From assembly GCA_021799275.1 (NCBI GenBank), contig JAJZAT010000014.1:1-64000 (forward strand): a DNA stretch of 64,000 nt, read 5' to 3'. The notes under the pieces were generated by a model. It searched no databases, was not told the origin of the DNA, and saw only the letters and a list, made by a program, of their open reading frames with translations. Positions 23,629 through 34,113 of this stretch are shown piece after piece (position 1 is the stretch's first letter; every line of letters begins with the position of its first letter). The translations under genes were made by a program, and so were the position numbers. Source of the stretch: Bacillota bacterium (GTDB taxonomy: Bacteria; Bacillota; Sulfobacillia; JAJZYS01; JAJYTV01).

Positions 23629-25026
23629 CTAGCCGCGATGCGGCGTTCCCTTACCGGGCTCCTCCCGCCCGCCCCTGCGGCCCAGGCGCCCGAGGAGGTT
23701 CTGCCAGCGCTCCCCCAGCTCCGCCTCGCGCCCGAGCGCCGAAGGCAGGTAGTAACGCCGGCCTTTCAGATTGTCCGGCAGGTAGTCCTGCGTCACGACG
23801 CCCTCCGGATCGTCGTGCGCGTAGCGGTACCCCTTGCCGTAACCCAGCGAGCGCATCATGCCCGTGACCGCGTTGCGCAGGTGCAGCGGCACCGGCAGGC
23901 CGGGCTGCTTTCGCACATCCTCGGCGGCCGCGTCGTAGGCCCTGAGCCCTGAGTTGCTCTTCGGCGCCAAGGCAAGATAGATCACGGCTTCCGACAAAGG
24001 CAGTCGCGCCTCCGGAAGGCCGATCGACTGGGTCGCCTGGTAGGCGGCCATCGCGACGCCAAGCGCCGACGGGTCGGCAAGGCCCACATCCTCCGCGGCG
24101 GAAATGACGACGCGCCTCGCGACGAAGAGCGGATCCTCCCCCGCCTCGATCAAGCGCGCCAGCCAATAGACGGCGGCATCCGCGTCCGAGCCGCGGATGC
24201 TCTTGATCAGGGCGGAGGCGAGGTCGTAGTGCATGTCGCCCTGCCGGTCATGGCGCAAGGCGGGATGCAGCAGGGCCTCGCGCACCGCCTGGGCGCCGAT
24301 GGCCCGCCTGCCGCCGTCCGGAGCCGTTGCGCTCGCGGCAAGTTCCAGCGCGTTGAGCGCTGTGCGGGCGTCGCCGCCGGCGTAGCGCTCGAGCTCCGCA
24401 AAGGCCTCCTCGTCCACCTCGACGCCCAGCCGGCCGAGCCCGGCCTCGGCGTCGCGCACGGCGCGCTCGAGCACGACGCGCATCGCGTCCGGGGGCAGCG
24501 GCGCAAGCTGCACCACCTGGCAGCGCGACAGGAGGGCGTTGTTGATCGAAAGGCTCGGGTTCTCCGTCGTCGCCCCGATGAGCCGAACCGTGCCCGCCTC
24601 GACGTGCGGCAGGATGGCGTCCTGCTGGCTGCGGCTGAAGCGGTGCAGCTCGTCGATGAAGAGCACGGTGCGCACACCGTCCTGCAGGAGGCGCGATCGC
24701 GCCTCGGCCACCTCCGCCCGCAGCTCGGCGACACCCGCCGTCACCGCGGACAGCGCGACGAACCGTGCCCCGACGGCCTTCGCGATCAGTCTGGCCAGAG
24801 TCGTCTTGCCGCTGCCCGGCGGCCCCCAGATCAGGAGGGAGGGCAGTTCGCCCTGCGCGATGGCCCTGCGCAGCACACTGCCCTCACCGATCACCGCATC
24901 CTGGCCGACGAACTCGTCGAAGGACCGCGGCCGCATGCGCGCGGCCAGGGGCATGGCGGCACGGGCCCCTTCCGGATTCTCAAAGAGGCCCGGCCCGCCG
25001 CCCTCCCCGCTGCCCCTGCCTGGCAC
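23629..25026 (-). CDS. rarA: Replication-associated recombination protein RarA (MgsA)
   Basis: AAA+ ATPase that acts at stalled replication forks. The 465-residue protein has Walker A GPPGSGKTT, Walker B FIDELHRFS, an ATTENPS sensor and the conserved C-terminal domain (KSIRGSDADAAVYWLARLIEAGEDP). A GTG start at 25026 is chosen because GGAGGT lies 8 nt before it and because it keeps the N-terminal LFEN motif, the beta-clamp type signal usual in this family; an internal ATG would lose it. It starts 5 bp after the fchA stop, so it is probably read with the histidine genes. Confidence 0.93.
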   Translation of the reverse strand: MPGRGSGEGGGPGLFENPEGARAAMPLAARMRPRSFDEFVGQDAVIGEGSVLRRAIAQGELPSLLIWGPPGSGKTTLARLIAKAVGARFVALSAVTAGVAELRAEVAEARSRLLQDGVRTVLFIDELHRFSRSQQDAILPHVEAGTVRLIGATTENPSLSINNALLSRCQVVQLAPLPPDAMRVVLERAVRDAEAGLGRLGVEVDEEAFAELERYAGGDARTALNALELAASATAPDGGRRAIGAQAVREALLHPALRHDRQGDMHYDLASALIKSIRGSDADAAVYWLARLIEAGEDPLFVARRVVISAAEDVGLADPSALGVAMAAYQATQSIGLPEARLPLSEAVIYLALAPKSNSGLRAYDAAAEDVRKQPGLPVPLHLRNAVTGMMRSLGYGKGYRYAHDDPEGVVTQDYLPDNLKGRRYYLPSALGREAELGERWQNLLGRLGRRGGREEPGKGTPHRG

Positions 25027-25030
25027 GCCG

Positions 25031-25576
25031 CTAGACCTCCGGCAGCTGCCGCCGGATCGCGGCCCTGCGCTCTTCGAGCGACGCCCTGAGCTCGTCGGCG
25101 TCGGCGGCGCCATCGAGGTTGATCGCCACGTTCCGGCCCGCCACGTCTGCGGCGGCCAGTGCGAAGACGACCGCGCTCTCCCAGTCTGAGCGCGCCGAGT
25201 TCGGCACCACCGCCTCGGCCTTGCGGATCAGTTCCGAGAGCCTCAGCACGAGATCCATGGTCGCGAGGGGCGAGAGGGCCGCGCCCTTGAGCGCCTGCGC
25301 GATGCGCTCCTTCCGGCCCTCGGCATCCTTCGGCTCGCGATAGGCGGCCATCACCACCTCGAACGAGGCGGCGTCGAGGTCGGCCTGCCGCAGCATGGCC
25401 CCACGAAGCTCCTTGGCGGCCCCGAGGATCTCCTGCGCGCCAGGCTTCTCCTTCTTGGCGGCGAGGCCGGCGCACATCTCCACGAGCGCCGCCGACACCG
25501 CACCGGCGTAGCACGCCGCCGATCCGCCACCGGGCGCGGCGGTCGGCGCGGCGAGAGCCTCTAGGAATCGATCCAT
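25031..25576 (-). CDS. fchA: Formiminotetrahydrofolate cyclodeaminase
   Basis: Converts 5-formimino-tetrahydrofolate to methenyl-tetrahydrofolate and ammonia. At 181 residues it is a stand-alone all-helical cyclodeaminase, not fused to the formiminotransferase as in animals. The N-terminal motif APGGGSAACYAGAVSAALVEM is the family hallmark. A second conserved part is NVAINLDGAADA. It overlaps hutI by 16 bp. It completes a pathway in which the formimino group from histidine enters the folate pool. Confidence 0.92.
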   Translation of the reverse strand: MDRFLEALAAPTAAPGGGSAACYAGAVSAALVEMCAGLAAKKEKPGAQEILGAAKELRGAMLRQADLDAASFEVVMAAYREPKDAEGRKERIAQALKGAALSPLATMDLVLRLSELIRKAEAVVPNSARSDWESAVVFALAAADVAGRNVAINLDGAADADELRASLEERRAAIRRQLPEV

Positions 25577-26844
25577 GCCTTTACCTCCTCCGTCATGCGG
25601 CCGGCGCTCGCCACGAGGCGGCCCGCCGCGTACGCGGCATGCACGGGATTCATGCCGAAACTGTACATCAGGATGCGGTAGTCCGGGTCGTCCAGGAGGA
25701 CGAAGTCCGCCCTGAAGCCGGGAGCGATCTGCCCGCGGGAACCCTGGAGCCCGAGCGCCAGCGCGCTGCCGCGCGTGGCGGCCACGAGCGCCTCGGCGGG
25801 CGTGAAGCCCGCCCGATGCATCGCGAGCGCCATCGCCATCGGCATGGAGAACGTCGGACTCGAACCGGGATTGTGGTCGGTCGCAAGGGCTGCCACAACA
25901 CCGGCCTCCCGCTGGCGGGCCGCGGAAAGCGCCTGCTCGTGCAGGAAGAACGCGGTACCGGGCAGGTTCACGGCCACGACGCCCTTGGCCGCCATCGCCC
26001 CGAGGCCCTCGTCCGTCGCGGCCAGCAGGTGGTCGGCGCAGAGGGCGCCGATCTCGGCCGCCAATTCCGCCCCGTCGCTCGGCCTCAGCTCGTCGGCGTG
26101 GAGCCGCACGGCAAGGCCCGCCGCGCGGGCGGCGTCGAGGTGGCGCCGGGTGTCCTCCGGCGAGAAGACCCCCTGCTCGCAGAAGACGTCCACCGCATCG
26201 GCGAGATCCCGCTTCTTCACGTCGGCGAGCAGGCCGTCCATGGCGAGGAGATGTGCTTCGCGGTCCGCCTCGCCCTGCGGCCAGGCGTGCAGGCCGAGGA
26301 AGGTGCGGTAGATCTCGACGGGGGCACGCCGGCGCACCTGCGCGAGCACGCGCAGAAGCCGCATCTCTCGCTCCGGCGTCAGCCCGTAGCCCGTCTTCAC
26401 CTCGACGGTTGTCGTGCCGTAGGTCACGGCCTCGGCGATGCGCCGCCGCGTCTCGCGGGCCAAAGTGTCATCGTCCACCGCCGCGGTCTGGCGCACGGTC
26501 TCCTGGATGCCGCCACCCGCGTCGAGGATCTCGAGGTAGCCCTTGCCCTGCTGTCTGAGCTGCATCTCGGGGATCCGGCGCCCGTGGTAGAGGGCATGGG
26601 TGTGCGGATCGATGAAGCCTGGCACGAGCGCGCGGCCCTGCGCGTCGAGCAGCACGGTATCCGGGCCGAGCGTCGTCTGGGCGAGAACCTCCTCGGTCTT
26701 GCCGATGCGCTCGATCCGGCCGCCTTCGACCACTATGGCCCCGTCGTCGATCTCGCTTAGCTCCCCGAGCCTGCCCATGGCGATCTCGACTTCGCTGCAG
26801 GGCACGAGGCGCGCGTGGAAGACGATGAGGTCGGGCGCGCTCAA
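25561..26844 (-). CDS. hutI: Imidazolonepropionase
   Basis: Third enzyme of histidine breakdown, hydrolysing imidazolone-5-propionate to N-formimino-L-glutamate with a metal ion. The 427-residue protein is an amidohydrolase with the metal-binding motif GFIDPHTHALYHG (about 78), a later HADE (VRLHADELRPSDG), and ATDHNPGSSPTFSMP. The TTG start overlaps the ftcD stop (TTGA). Urocanase (hutU), the second step, is not in this window. Confidence 0.94.
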   Translation of the reverse strand: MSAPDLIVFHARLVPCSEVEIAMGRLGELSEIDDGAIVVEGGRIERIGKTEEVLAQTTLGPDTVLLDAQGRALVPGFIDPHTHALYHGRRIPEMQLRQQGKGYLEILDAGGGIQETVRQTAAVDDDTLARETRRRIAEAVTYGTTTVEVKTGYGLTPEREMRLLRVLAQVRRRAPVEIYRTFLGLHAWPQGEADREAHLLAMDGLLADVKKRDLADAVDVFCEQGVFSPEDTRRHLDAARAAGLAVRLHADELRPSDGAELAAEIGALCADHLLAATDEGLGAMAAKGVVAVNLPGTAFFLHEQALSAARQREAGVVAALATDHNPGSSPTFSMPMAMALAMHRAGFTPAEALVAATRGSALALGLQGSRGQIAPGFRADFVLLDDPDYRILMYSFGMNPVHAAYAAGRLVASAGRMTEEVKAWIDS

Positions 26845-27749
26845 GACTTCTCCGCCTCCTGCATGAGACGGACCTCGAGCACCTGCCCCGCCTCGAAGCC
26901 CTTGAGACGCAGGCTGCGCTCGGCGACCGCCAGCATGGCCCCGAGCGGCACGAGACCGACGATCTCCGCATGCGACACCGCGACGCCGTACTGCGCGGCC
27001 TCGCGTTCGACGAACTCGTAGGCCCTGTAGATCGGCGTCGCCTCGATGTCCACGAGGTTCATCGAAACCTGCACCGCTCCCTGCGCCGTCGTGTCGATCG
27101 CAAGGGCACGCACGTTCTTGAGACCGCCGGAGCTTTCGCGCACCGCCTTGGCGACGCGCTTCGCGATGTCGAGGTCCAGGGTGCGCAGGTAGACGTTGAA
27201 CGCGACGAGCGGCTTGCGCGCGCCGATCACCGACGCGCCGAACGTTGGGTGCAGCTCAGGCCCGCCAACGTCGGGACGCCGCGAGGGGTCCTCGCGCACG
27301 ATCTCGCGCAGGCCCTCATAGTTACCCTTGCGGATCGCGGGCAAGAGCTTCTTCGCCCCGATCGATGCCTCCTCGTAGAAGTAGACCGGCACGGAGAGCT
27401 CGTGCCACAGCCGCTCGGCAAGCTCGTGCGCGGCGGCGACGGCATCCTCCATCGTCGCGTCGTCGAGCGGCAGGAAGGGCAGCACATCCATGGCGCCGAT
27501 GCGGGGGTGCTCGCCCTGGTGGTGGTTGAGGTCGATCTCGCGCATCGCCACCCGGCAGGCGGCGATGGTCGCGTCGATGAGGTCCTCGGCCGAGCCGACA
27601 GCCGTCAGCACGCAGCGATTGTGGTCGGGGTCCGCCTCATGATCGAGCAGGACGACGCCCCTGGCGTCCGAGTAGCTGCGGTAGAGCGCCTCCAGCACCT
27701 CGGCCCGGCGACCTTCGCTGAAGTTCGGTACGATCTCGAATCGCTTCAA
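26841..27749 (-). CDS. ftcD: Glutamate formimidoyltransferase
   Basis: Transfers the formimino group of formiminoglutamate to tetrahydrofolate. The 302-residue protein begins KRFEIVPNFSEGRRAEV, the family start. It contains DHEADPDHNRCVLTAVG (about 35) and ALAIDTTAQGAVQVSMNLVDIEATP. The length fits the transferase alone; the cyclodeaminase is the separate fchA gene. A TTG start follows AGGAGGG at 7 nt. It is 3 bp from hutH. Confidence 0.93.
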   Translation of the reverse strand: MKRFEIVPNFSEGRRAEVLEALYRSYSDARGVVLLDHEADPDHNRCVLTAVGSAEDLIDATIAACRVAMREIDLNHHQGEHPRIGAMDVLPFLPLDDATMEDAVAAAHELAERLWHELSVPVYFYEEASIGAKKLLPAIRKGNYEGLREIVREDPSRRPDVGGPELHPTFGASVIGARKPLVAFNVYLRTLDLDIAKRVAKAVRESSGGLKNVRALAIDTTAQGAVQVSMNLVDIEATPIYRAYEFVEREAAQYGVAVSHAEIVGLVPLGAMLAVAERSLRLKGFEAGQVLEVRLMQEAEKS

Positions 27750-27752
27750 GAC

Positions 27753-29255
27753 TTAACCCTCCTGCGCCGCTGCGAGCAGAGCGCCCGAGCGGCAAAGTTC
27801 CTCGCCGGCCCCGAGATCCAGGGACAGCACGGTGTCGTCGTAGTACGCGATGCGCCCGCGCACGAGATCGTAGGCGCGCTTGCCCGCGGGCGAGAGGTCC
27901 CTGGGACCCGCGAGGTCCAGCGCCTGGCAGGCGGCCACGAGTTCGATGCCAAGCACCTGCCAGCTCTGGCGCAGCACCTCGCGCAGTTTCAAAGCGCCCA
28001 CCGAGCCCATCGACACGAAGTCCTCCTGGTTGCCTGAGGTGGGGATCGAGTCGACGGAGGCGGGATGGCAGAGCACCTTGTTGTGGGACACCAGCGCGGC
28101 GGACGTGTACTGCGCGATCATGAGTCCGGAGGAGATGCCGCCATGGTCGCTGAGGAACGGCGGCAGCCCGCTCAGGTGCGGGTTGACCATGCGTTCCGTG
28201 CGGCGCTCGGAGATGGACGCGAGTTCGGCCACGGCGATCGCTAGGTAGTCGAGAGCCACCGCGAGCGGCTCGCCGTGGAAGTTGCCGCCGGAGCGGACCT
28301 GCTGCTCGTCGGGGAAGACGAGGGGGTTGTCGGTCGCGCTGTTGACCTCGATCTCCAGCACCGAGCGGACGTGCGCGAAGGCCTGCCGGCTCGCCCCATG
28401 CGCCTGCGGTATGCAGCGCAGGCTGTAGGGATCCTGCATCCGGAGCTGTCCGGGTGAGGTCGTCAGCTTGGAGCCCGCGAGCCAGGTCCTGAGATTGCGC
28501 GCGGAAAGGATCGCCCCGGGATGCGGGCGCGCCCGCACGATCGACTCGTCGTACGCGTCGGGGATGCCGTGCAGGGCCTGCACGGTCAGGCTGGCGACGA
28601 CGTCCGCGGTGTCGGCCATCAGCTCGGCCTCGAGCAATCCGAGGGTGCCGATCGAGGCCATCAACTGCGTGCCGTTCGTGAGGGCGAGGCCCTCCTTGGC
28701 CTGGAGCCGCATCGGCTGAAGGCCGATCCTGGCCTGGGCCTCCTTGGCCGGCAGCCGCTCGCCGCGCAGGCGCATCTCACTGAGCCCCAGAAGCGGCAGC
28801 GCGAGGTGCGCCAAGGGCGCAAGGTCTCCACTCGCCCCGACGGAGCCCTGGCTAGGCACCACCGGCAGGCAGTCCTCGCGAATCCAAGTGAGCAGGCGCT
28901 CCACAAGGTCGATGCGGACGCCCGAGTACCCCTTCGCCAAGGCGTTGGCGCGCAGCAGGAGCATGGCCCGCACGATCTCCGGCGGAAGTTCGGGTCCGAC
29001 GCCCGCCGCGTGGTTCTTGAGCAGGTTCTCCTGCAGGATCTCCCGGTCCTCCGGCGGGATCGGCACCCTGGCGAGGTCGCCGAACCCGGTCGTCACGCCG
29101 TAGACGGCCCTGCCCTCGCGCATGGCCTCCTCGACCATGTCGCGGCTGTCCTTGAGCTGGCGTGCGGCTTTCGCGGTGAGCCTCGGCGCCTCGACGCCAT
29201 ACGCCACCGACCTGACATCCTCCAGCGTAAGATGATGCCCGTCGATCTCGAGCAA
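27753..29255 (-). CDS. hutH: Histidine ammonia-lyase
   Basis: Deaminates L-histidine to urocanate. The 500-residue protein carries the MIO prosthetic-group motif GSVGASGDLAPLAHLA, YGVTTGFGDLARV near residue 55, and the late motif SIPTSGNQEDFVSMG. The start is TTG at 29255, with AGGAGG 7 nt upstream; upstream in-frame codons extend into the promoter. It is the first gene of hutH-ftcD-hutI-fchA-rarA. No HutP-type antiterminator or CcpA site was recognised. Confidence 0.95.
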   Translation of the reverse strand: MLEIDGHHLTLEDVRSVAYGVEAPRLTAKAARQLKDSRDMVEEAMREGRAVYGVTTGFGDLARVPIPPEDREILQENLLKNHAAGVGPELPPEIVRAMLLLRANALAKGYSGVRIDLVERLLTWIREDCLPVVPSQGSVGASGDLAPLAHLALPLLGLSEMRLRGERLPAKEAQARIGLQPMRLQAKEGLALTNGTQLMASIGTLGLLEAELMADTADVVASLTVQALHGIPDAYDESIVRARPHPGAILSARNLRTWLAGSKLTTSPGQLRMQDPYSLRCIPQAHGASRQAFAHVRSVLEIEVNSATDNPLVFPDEQQVRSGGNFHGEPLAVALDYLAIAVAELASISERRTERMVNPHLSGLPPFLSDHGGISSGLMIAQYTSAALVSHNKVLCHPASVDSIPTSGNQEDFVSMGSVGALKLREVLRQSWQVLGIELVAACQALDLAGPRDLSPAGKRAYDLVRGRIAYYDDTVLSLDLGAGEELCRSGALLAAAQEG

Positions 29256-29303
29256 TCGATCGCCTCCTGGTTCAAAAGCGGCCTCTGGCCGCCTTCTGCC
29301 CCC

Positions 29304-29332
29304 GTTATACCCGCGACCCGCAAGGGTGTCCA
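29304..29332 (-). promoter_or_regulatory. Sigma-A promoter of the hut operon
   Basis: TGGACA (29332-29327), a 17-bp spacer and TATAAC (29309-29304) on the minus strand; each hexamer matches consensus at five of six positions. The transcript would start about 40 nt before the hutH TTG. Confidence 0.7.
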
Positions 29333-29385
29333 CGCTGGCGCACTAGCATGGTAGAGCACCTGGCCCAAGGAGACCAGGGCCGTTC

Positions 29386-29694
29386 TCAGTCGGCGGCAGA
29401 CACGATGGTGGCGAGCACCGTGAAACGTCCCTTCGGGGCCTTCATCGCGTGCGGCACTTCCGGCGGTACCAGGACCAGATCTCCCGCCTTCGCCTCGACC
29501 GCCTCGTCTCCAGAGACGAGCACGCCCTCGCCAGAGAAGGCCTGCATCACCACCGTTGCGGCCGCCGTGTGCTGGGGGATCTCCTGGCCCGCGTCAAGGC
29601 AGAACAAGACCAGTTGCAGCCTGCCCTGCCGGGCGATCGGGACGCGCACCGGACTTGCCGGGTCGAAGCGGACCTTGTCTTGGGGACGTTCCAT
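29386..29694 (-). CDS. Small single-domain cupin protein
   Basis: 102-residue cupin with both half-motifs: QEIPQHTAAATVVMQAFSGEG and DLVLVPPEVPHAMKAP. One of the usual metal-binding His positions (HxH) reads QHT, so metal binding may be reduced. The ATG at 29694 follows GGAGGA at good spacing. It lies 54 bp upstream of the hut promoter on the same strand. Small cupins of this type are often linked to quercetinase-like or sensory roles; no substrate can be named. Confidence 0.8.
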   Translation of the reverse strand: MERPQDKVRFDPASPVRVPIARQGRLQLVLFCLDAGQEIPQHTAAATVVMQAFSGEGVLVSGDEAVEAKAGDLVLVPPEVPHAMKAPKGRFTVLATIVSAAD

Positions 29695-29911
29695 GACCAT
29701 TCCTCCGTTCAGCTGTTTGCCCGCCAGCGCGAGCCTTCCGGTGCCGAGCCTACCTCGCGCCACATGTCCGGGTGGTGATGGGGGCCACCGAAACCAAGTC
29801 TGCGCCACCCGCGACGTTTCTCCTTCGCGGCCTGCCCCGTCCCCTCGCCTCCCGACCAGACCCCCGGAAAATCCCCGCGCGGCGGCGAAACTCTCTGGCG
29901 GAGGTGGACGA
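29695..29911. other. Divergent intergenic region
   Basis: About 215 bp between the cupin gene (minus) and a secreted-protein gene (plus). It is very GC-rich, and I see no convincing promoter hexamers on either strand. Confidence 0.4.
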
Positions 29912-30424
29912 ATGCTGGTGAAGCTCCTCGCCACCACGGCTATCACCGCTCTGCTCTCCGCAGGTGGCACGCTCTACACGCGGACCGGCTTGATCGCATC
30001 CCTGCTGTTGCTGGGAACTACCCAAATGCACGCTGCCCTCCCCTTGCGTACGGCGACCCTGGTGATCACGTCGGATGGCACGGTCCCGCCATCGGCGAGC
30101 GCGGATTTGATGGCCGGCGCCGAGGTGACGGCGCCGAAGGTCCTGGACCGGGGCCTCTTAGGCGCTGACACGTCGTCCGGCCAGGGCGTTTCGGTGGTGC
30201 CCGCCATCGTGACGTCCGATCTGAACGGGAGCCTCACCGTCCAGCCGATCTCGGCCTCCGCCTGGTCGAGCGCCGGACTCGGCGACGACCCGAGTCTGAC
30301 CCTGCCGGTCACGCAGTCGCTCGCCGGCACAGCCATCGACGGGCTGTCCGCCGGGCAGCACGTTCTGTTGCGGATCGCGAAGGGCGCGGCCGCCTCCGGG
30401 CAGCCGACCAAGATAGCGAGGTAA
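29912..30424 (+). CDS. Putative exported protein, no known family
   Basis: 170 residues, not recognised. The ATG at 29912 follows GGAGGTGG at 3-9 nt. The N-terminus has two hydrophobic stretches (about residues 4-18 and 27-41), ending near MHAALP, which may be a signal-peptide cleavage region or a membrane anchor. The rest is low in charge and rich in Ala, Ser, Thr and Val, with repeated small-residue beta-like segments. It stands alone, and a strong hairpin follows 25 bp past the stop. Confidence 0.6.
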   Translation: MLVKLLATTAITALLSAGGTLYTRTGLIASLLLLGTTQMHAALPLRTATLVITSDGTVPPSASADLMAGAEVTAPKVLDRGLLGADTSSGQGVSVVPAIVTSDLNGSLTVQPISASAWSSAGLGDDPSLTLPVTQSLAGTAIDGLSAGQHVLLRIAKGAAASGQPTKIAR

Positions 30425-30449
30425 AGAGCGCGAAGGTTCCGAGCAGCTT

Positions 30450-30477
30450 CAGCGGGGCGCCACAAGGCGCCCCGCTG
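30450..30477 (+). terminator. Hairpin terminator between the exported protein gene and hisS
   Basis: Perfect 12-bp stem CAGCGGGGCGCC / GGCGCCCCGCTG with loop ACAA, 25 bp past the stop. Only a poor T-tract follows, but the stem is very stable. Confidence 0.65.
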
Positions 30478-30541
30478 ACCGTTCTGCCACCAGGGTTTCC
30501 GTCGGCGGGTGAGGTGGTCTTGGGTGGCCGCCAGCTTGTCT

Positions 30542-30571
30542 TTGACAGGCCTCGAACAGGGCACCTACAAT
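30542..30571 (+). promoter_or_regulatory. Sigma-A promoter of hisS-aspS
   Basis: Perfect TTGACA (30542-30547), an 18-bp spacer and TACAAT (30566-30571). The transcript would begin near 30578, giving a leader of about 28 nt, so there is no room for a T-box. Confidence 0.8.
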
Positions 30572-30605
30572 GGAATGAACTTTGGTAAAGGACAGGTGGC
30601 CCACC

Positions 30606-31865
30606 GTGGATCTCCAGCGCCCTCGCGGCACCCAGGACATCCTTCCCGCCGAGACGCCGATCTGGCACCGCGTCGAGGCCGCCGCCCATAGGGTCGCGCA
30701 GTCGTACGGCTACCGCGAGATCCGCACGCCGGTCTTCGAGCACGTCGAGGTCTTCCAGCGCGGCGTGGGCGACGCGACGGACATCGTCGAGAAAGAAATG
30801 TACGAATTCGAGGACCGCGGCGGGCGCAGACTCGTCCTGCGGCCGGAAAGCACCGCGGCGGTGGCTCGCGCCCTGCAGCAGACCTCCTTGCTCGCGGAGC
30901 CGCCCGTCCGGCTCTACTACATCCAGTCCCACTTCCGCTACGAGCGTCCGCAATCCGGGCGTCTGCGCCAGCACACGCAGTTCGGCGTCGAGGTGTGGGG
31001 CGTTCTTGGTCCCCTCGCGGACGCCGAGGTGATCGCCCTGGCCGAGAGCCTGCTCACGGAGCTTGGTTTGAAGAGTCTCGTCGTGCGCCTGAACTCGATC
31101 GGCTGCACCGACTGCCGCCCGCGCTACCGCGAGGCCCTCGTCACCTACCTGAGCGGCCATCGCGGGGAACTCTGCGGCGACTGCCAGCGCAGGCTCGAAC
31201 GCAACCCCCTGCGCGTCCTGGACTGCAAAGTTCCGGGCTGCCAAGCCGTGGTGGCCGGGGGGCCGAAGCCGCTCGACCATCTCTGTGAAGCCTGCGAGAC
31301 GCACCTTGCGGGTGTGGAGTCGGCGCTCGAGGCGCTTGGCATCACGTACGAGTGCGACGGTTCACTCGTGCGCGGTCTGGACTACTACAGCCGCACCGTG
31401 TTCGAGATCGGCTACGAAAAGCTGGGCGCCCAGTCGACGGTCTGCGGCGGCGGGCGCTACGACGGACTGATGGAGTCCCTTGGCGGCAAGCCCCAACCGG
31501 CGGTCGGGTTTGGCCTCGGCCTCGAGCGGCTCATCCTGACGCTGGCGGGAGAAGGGCTCCTGCCACCCGGCGAGTCGCCCGTCGACGTCTATGTCGCCTA
31601 CCTCGGAGAAGATCTGGGCCCCGAGGCGATGCGCCTCGCGCGCATGCTGCGCGAGGCCGGGCAGCGGGTCGAGATGGAGGCTCTCGGACGCAGCCTCAAG
31701 GCGCAGCTGCGCCGCGCGCAGAAGCTGCTCGCGCCCTTTGTGGTCATCCTCGGCCCCCAGGAGCTCGCGCGCGGCGTCGTGATGGTGCGAAATATGAAGA
31801 CCTCCGCACAGGCGGAGGTCCCGATCGAACAACTCGCGGCAGCCTTCGAGAACCAGACTGCCTGA
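30606..31865 (+). CDS. hisS: Histidyl-tRNA synthetase
   Basis: Class II synthetase charging tRNA-His. The 419-residue product starts MDLQRPRGTQDILPAE from GTG at 30606, with AGGTGG 6 nt upstream; earlier in-frame codons lie across the promoter start region. Motif 2 is YYIQSHFRYERPQSGRLRQHTQFG. The histidine-A motif is LVRGLDYYSRTVFEI and motif 3 is GVGFGLGLERL-like (AVGFGLGLERLILTL). The C-terminal anticodon-binding domain begins near DVYVAYLGEDLG. aspS follows 24 bp downstream, the usual Bacillota pair. Confidence 0.95.
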   Translation: MDLQRPRGTQDILPAETPIWHRVEAAAHRVAQSYGYREIRTPVFEHVEVFQRGVGDATDIVEKEMYEFEDRGGRRLVLRPESTAAVARALQQTSLLAEPPVRLYYIQSHFRYERPQSGRLRQHTQFGVEVWGVLGPLADAEVIALAESLLTELGLKSLVVRLNSIGCTDCRPRYREALVTYLSGHRGELCGDCQRRLERNPLRVLDCKVPGCQAVVAGGPKPLDHLCEACETHLAGVESALEALGITYECDGSLVRGLDYYSRTVFEIGYEKLGAQSTVCGGGRYDGLMESLGGKPQPAVGFGLGLERLILTLAGEGLLPPGESPVDVYVAYLGEDLGPEAMRLARMLREAGQRVEMEALGRSLKAQLRRAQKLLAPFVVILGPQELARGVVMVRNMKTSAQAEVPIEQLAAAFENQTA

Positions 31866-31889
31866 ACGCGGAAAGGAGTTCCCTTAGGC

Positions 31890-33643
<1,754 letters not shown>

Positions 33644-33647
<4 letters not shown>

Positions 33648-33976
33648 CGGATCGCCGTGGGAATCAGGAGATCGACGACGCCGATGACGAACGCAGCGAG
33701 CAGGGCGCCGATCGCCGAGACGTGCATGCCTGGCACGACGAACTGCACAAGCCAGATCACGACCGCCGATACCAGGAAGCCGACGATGCCCCGGCCGTAC
33801 GTCGAGTTGCGCCGACCCAGCATCAGCTCGATCAGGTAGCTCACCGCCGCGATCACAAGCGCGGCCACGAGCGCCTCTCCGAACGTCAGGTGGCTGAACC
33901 CCGGCACGATGTAGCCGACCAGCATCAGGACGATCGCCGCGACGATAAATCGGACGACGGTGCCCATAAAGCGCAT
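33644..33976 (-). CDS. Four-helix membrane protein of the phage_holin_4_2 (YvlD) family
   Basis: 110 residues with four hydrophobic helices separated by short loops. The pattern LMLVGYIVPGFSHLTFGEALVAAL and VVPGMHVSAIGALLAAFVIGV matches the family once named mycobacterial-type holin. These are chromosomal membrane proteins in many Bacillota, in envelope-stress operons in some; a lytic role is not implied. The ATG follows GGAGGTG at 6 nt. It converges with aspS. Confidence 0.85.
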
Positions 33977-34079
33977 GCCGACACCTCCGGCATCTAGTTT
34001 TGCGTGTGCGGGCCGATGCTATGCGCCTCTTTGCTCGCGGGAACGCGGCCGCACGGCCCGTCAAGGTGCCAACGGCGCT

Positions 34080-34107
34080 TTGAACGGCCCGAGGGCGGTG
34101 CTATACT
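34080..34107 (+). promoter_or_regulatory. Sigma-A promoter of the ltaE leader RNA
   Basis: TTGAAC (34080-34085), a 16-bp spacer and TATACT (34102-34107), each five of six to consensus. The predicted start is near 34114, about 250 nt before the ltaE start codon. Confidence 0.7.
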
Positions 34108-34113
34108 GACCAA

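Noticed and set aside
30478-30605. T-box leader for hisS-aspS
   Set aside because: The predicted transcript starts only about 28 nt before hisS, and no AGGGUGGnACCGCG core is present.
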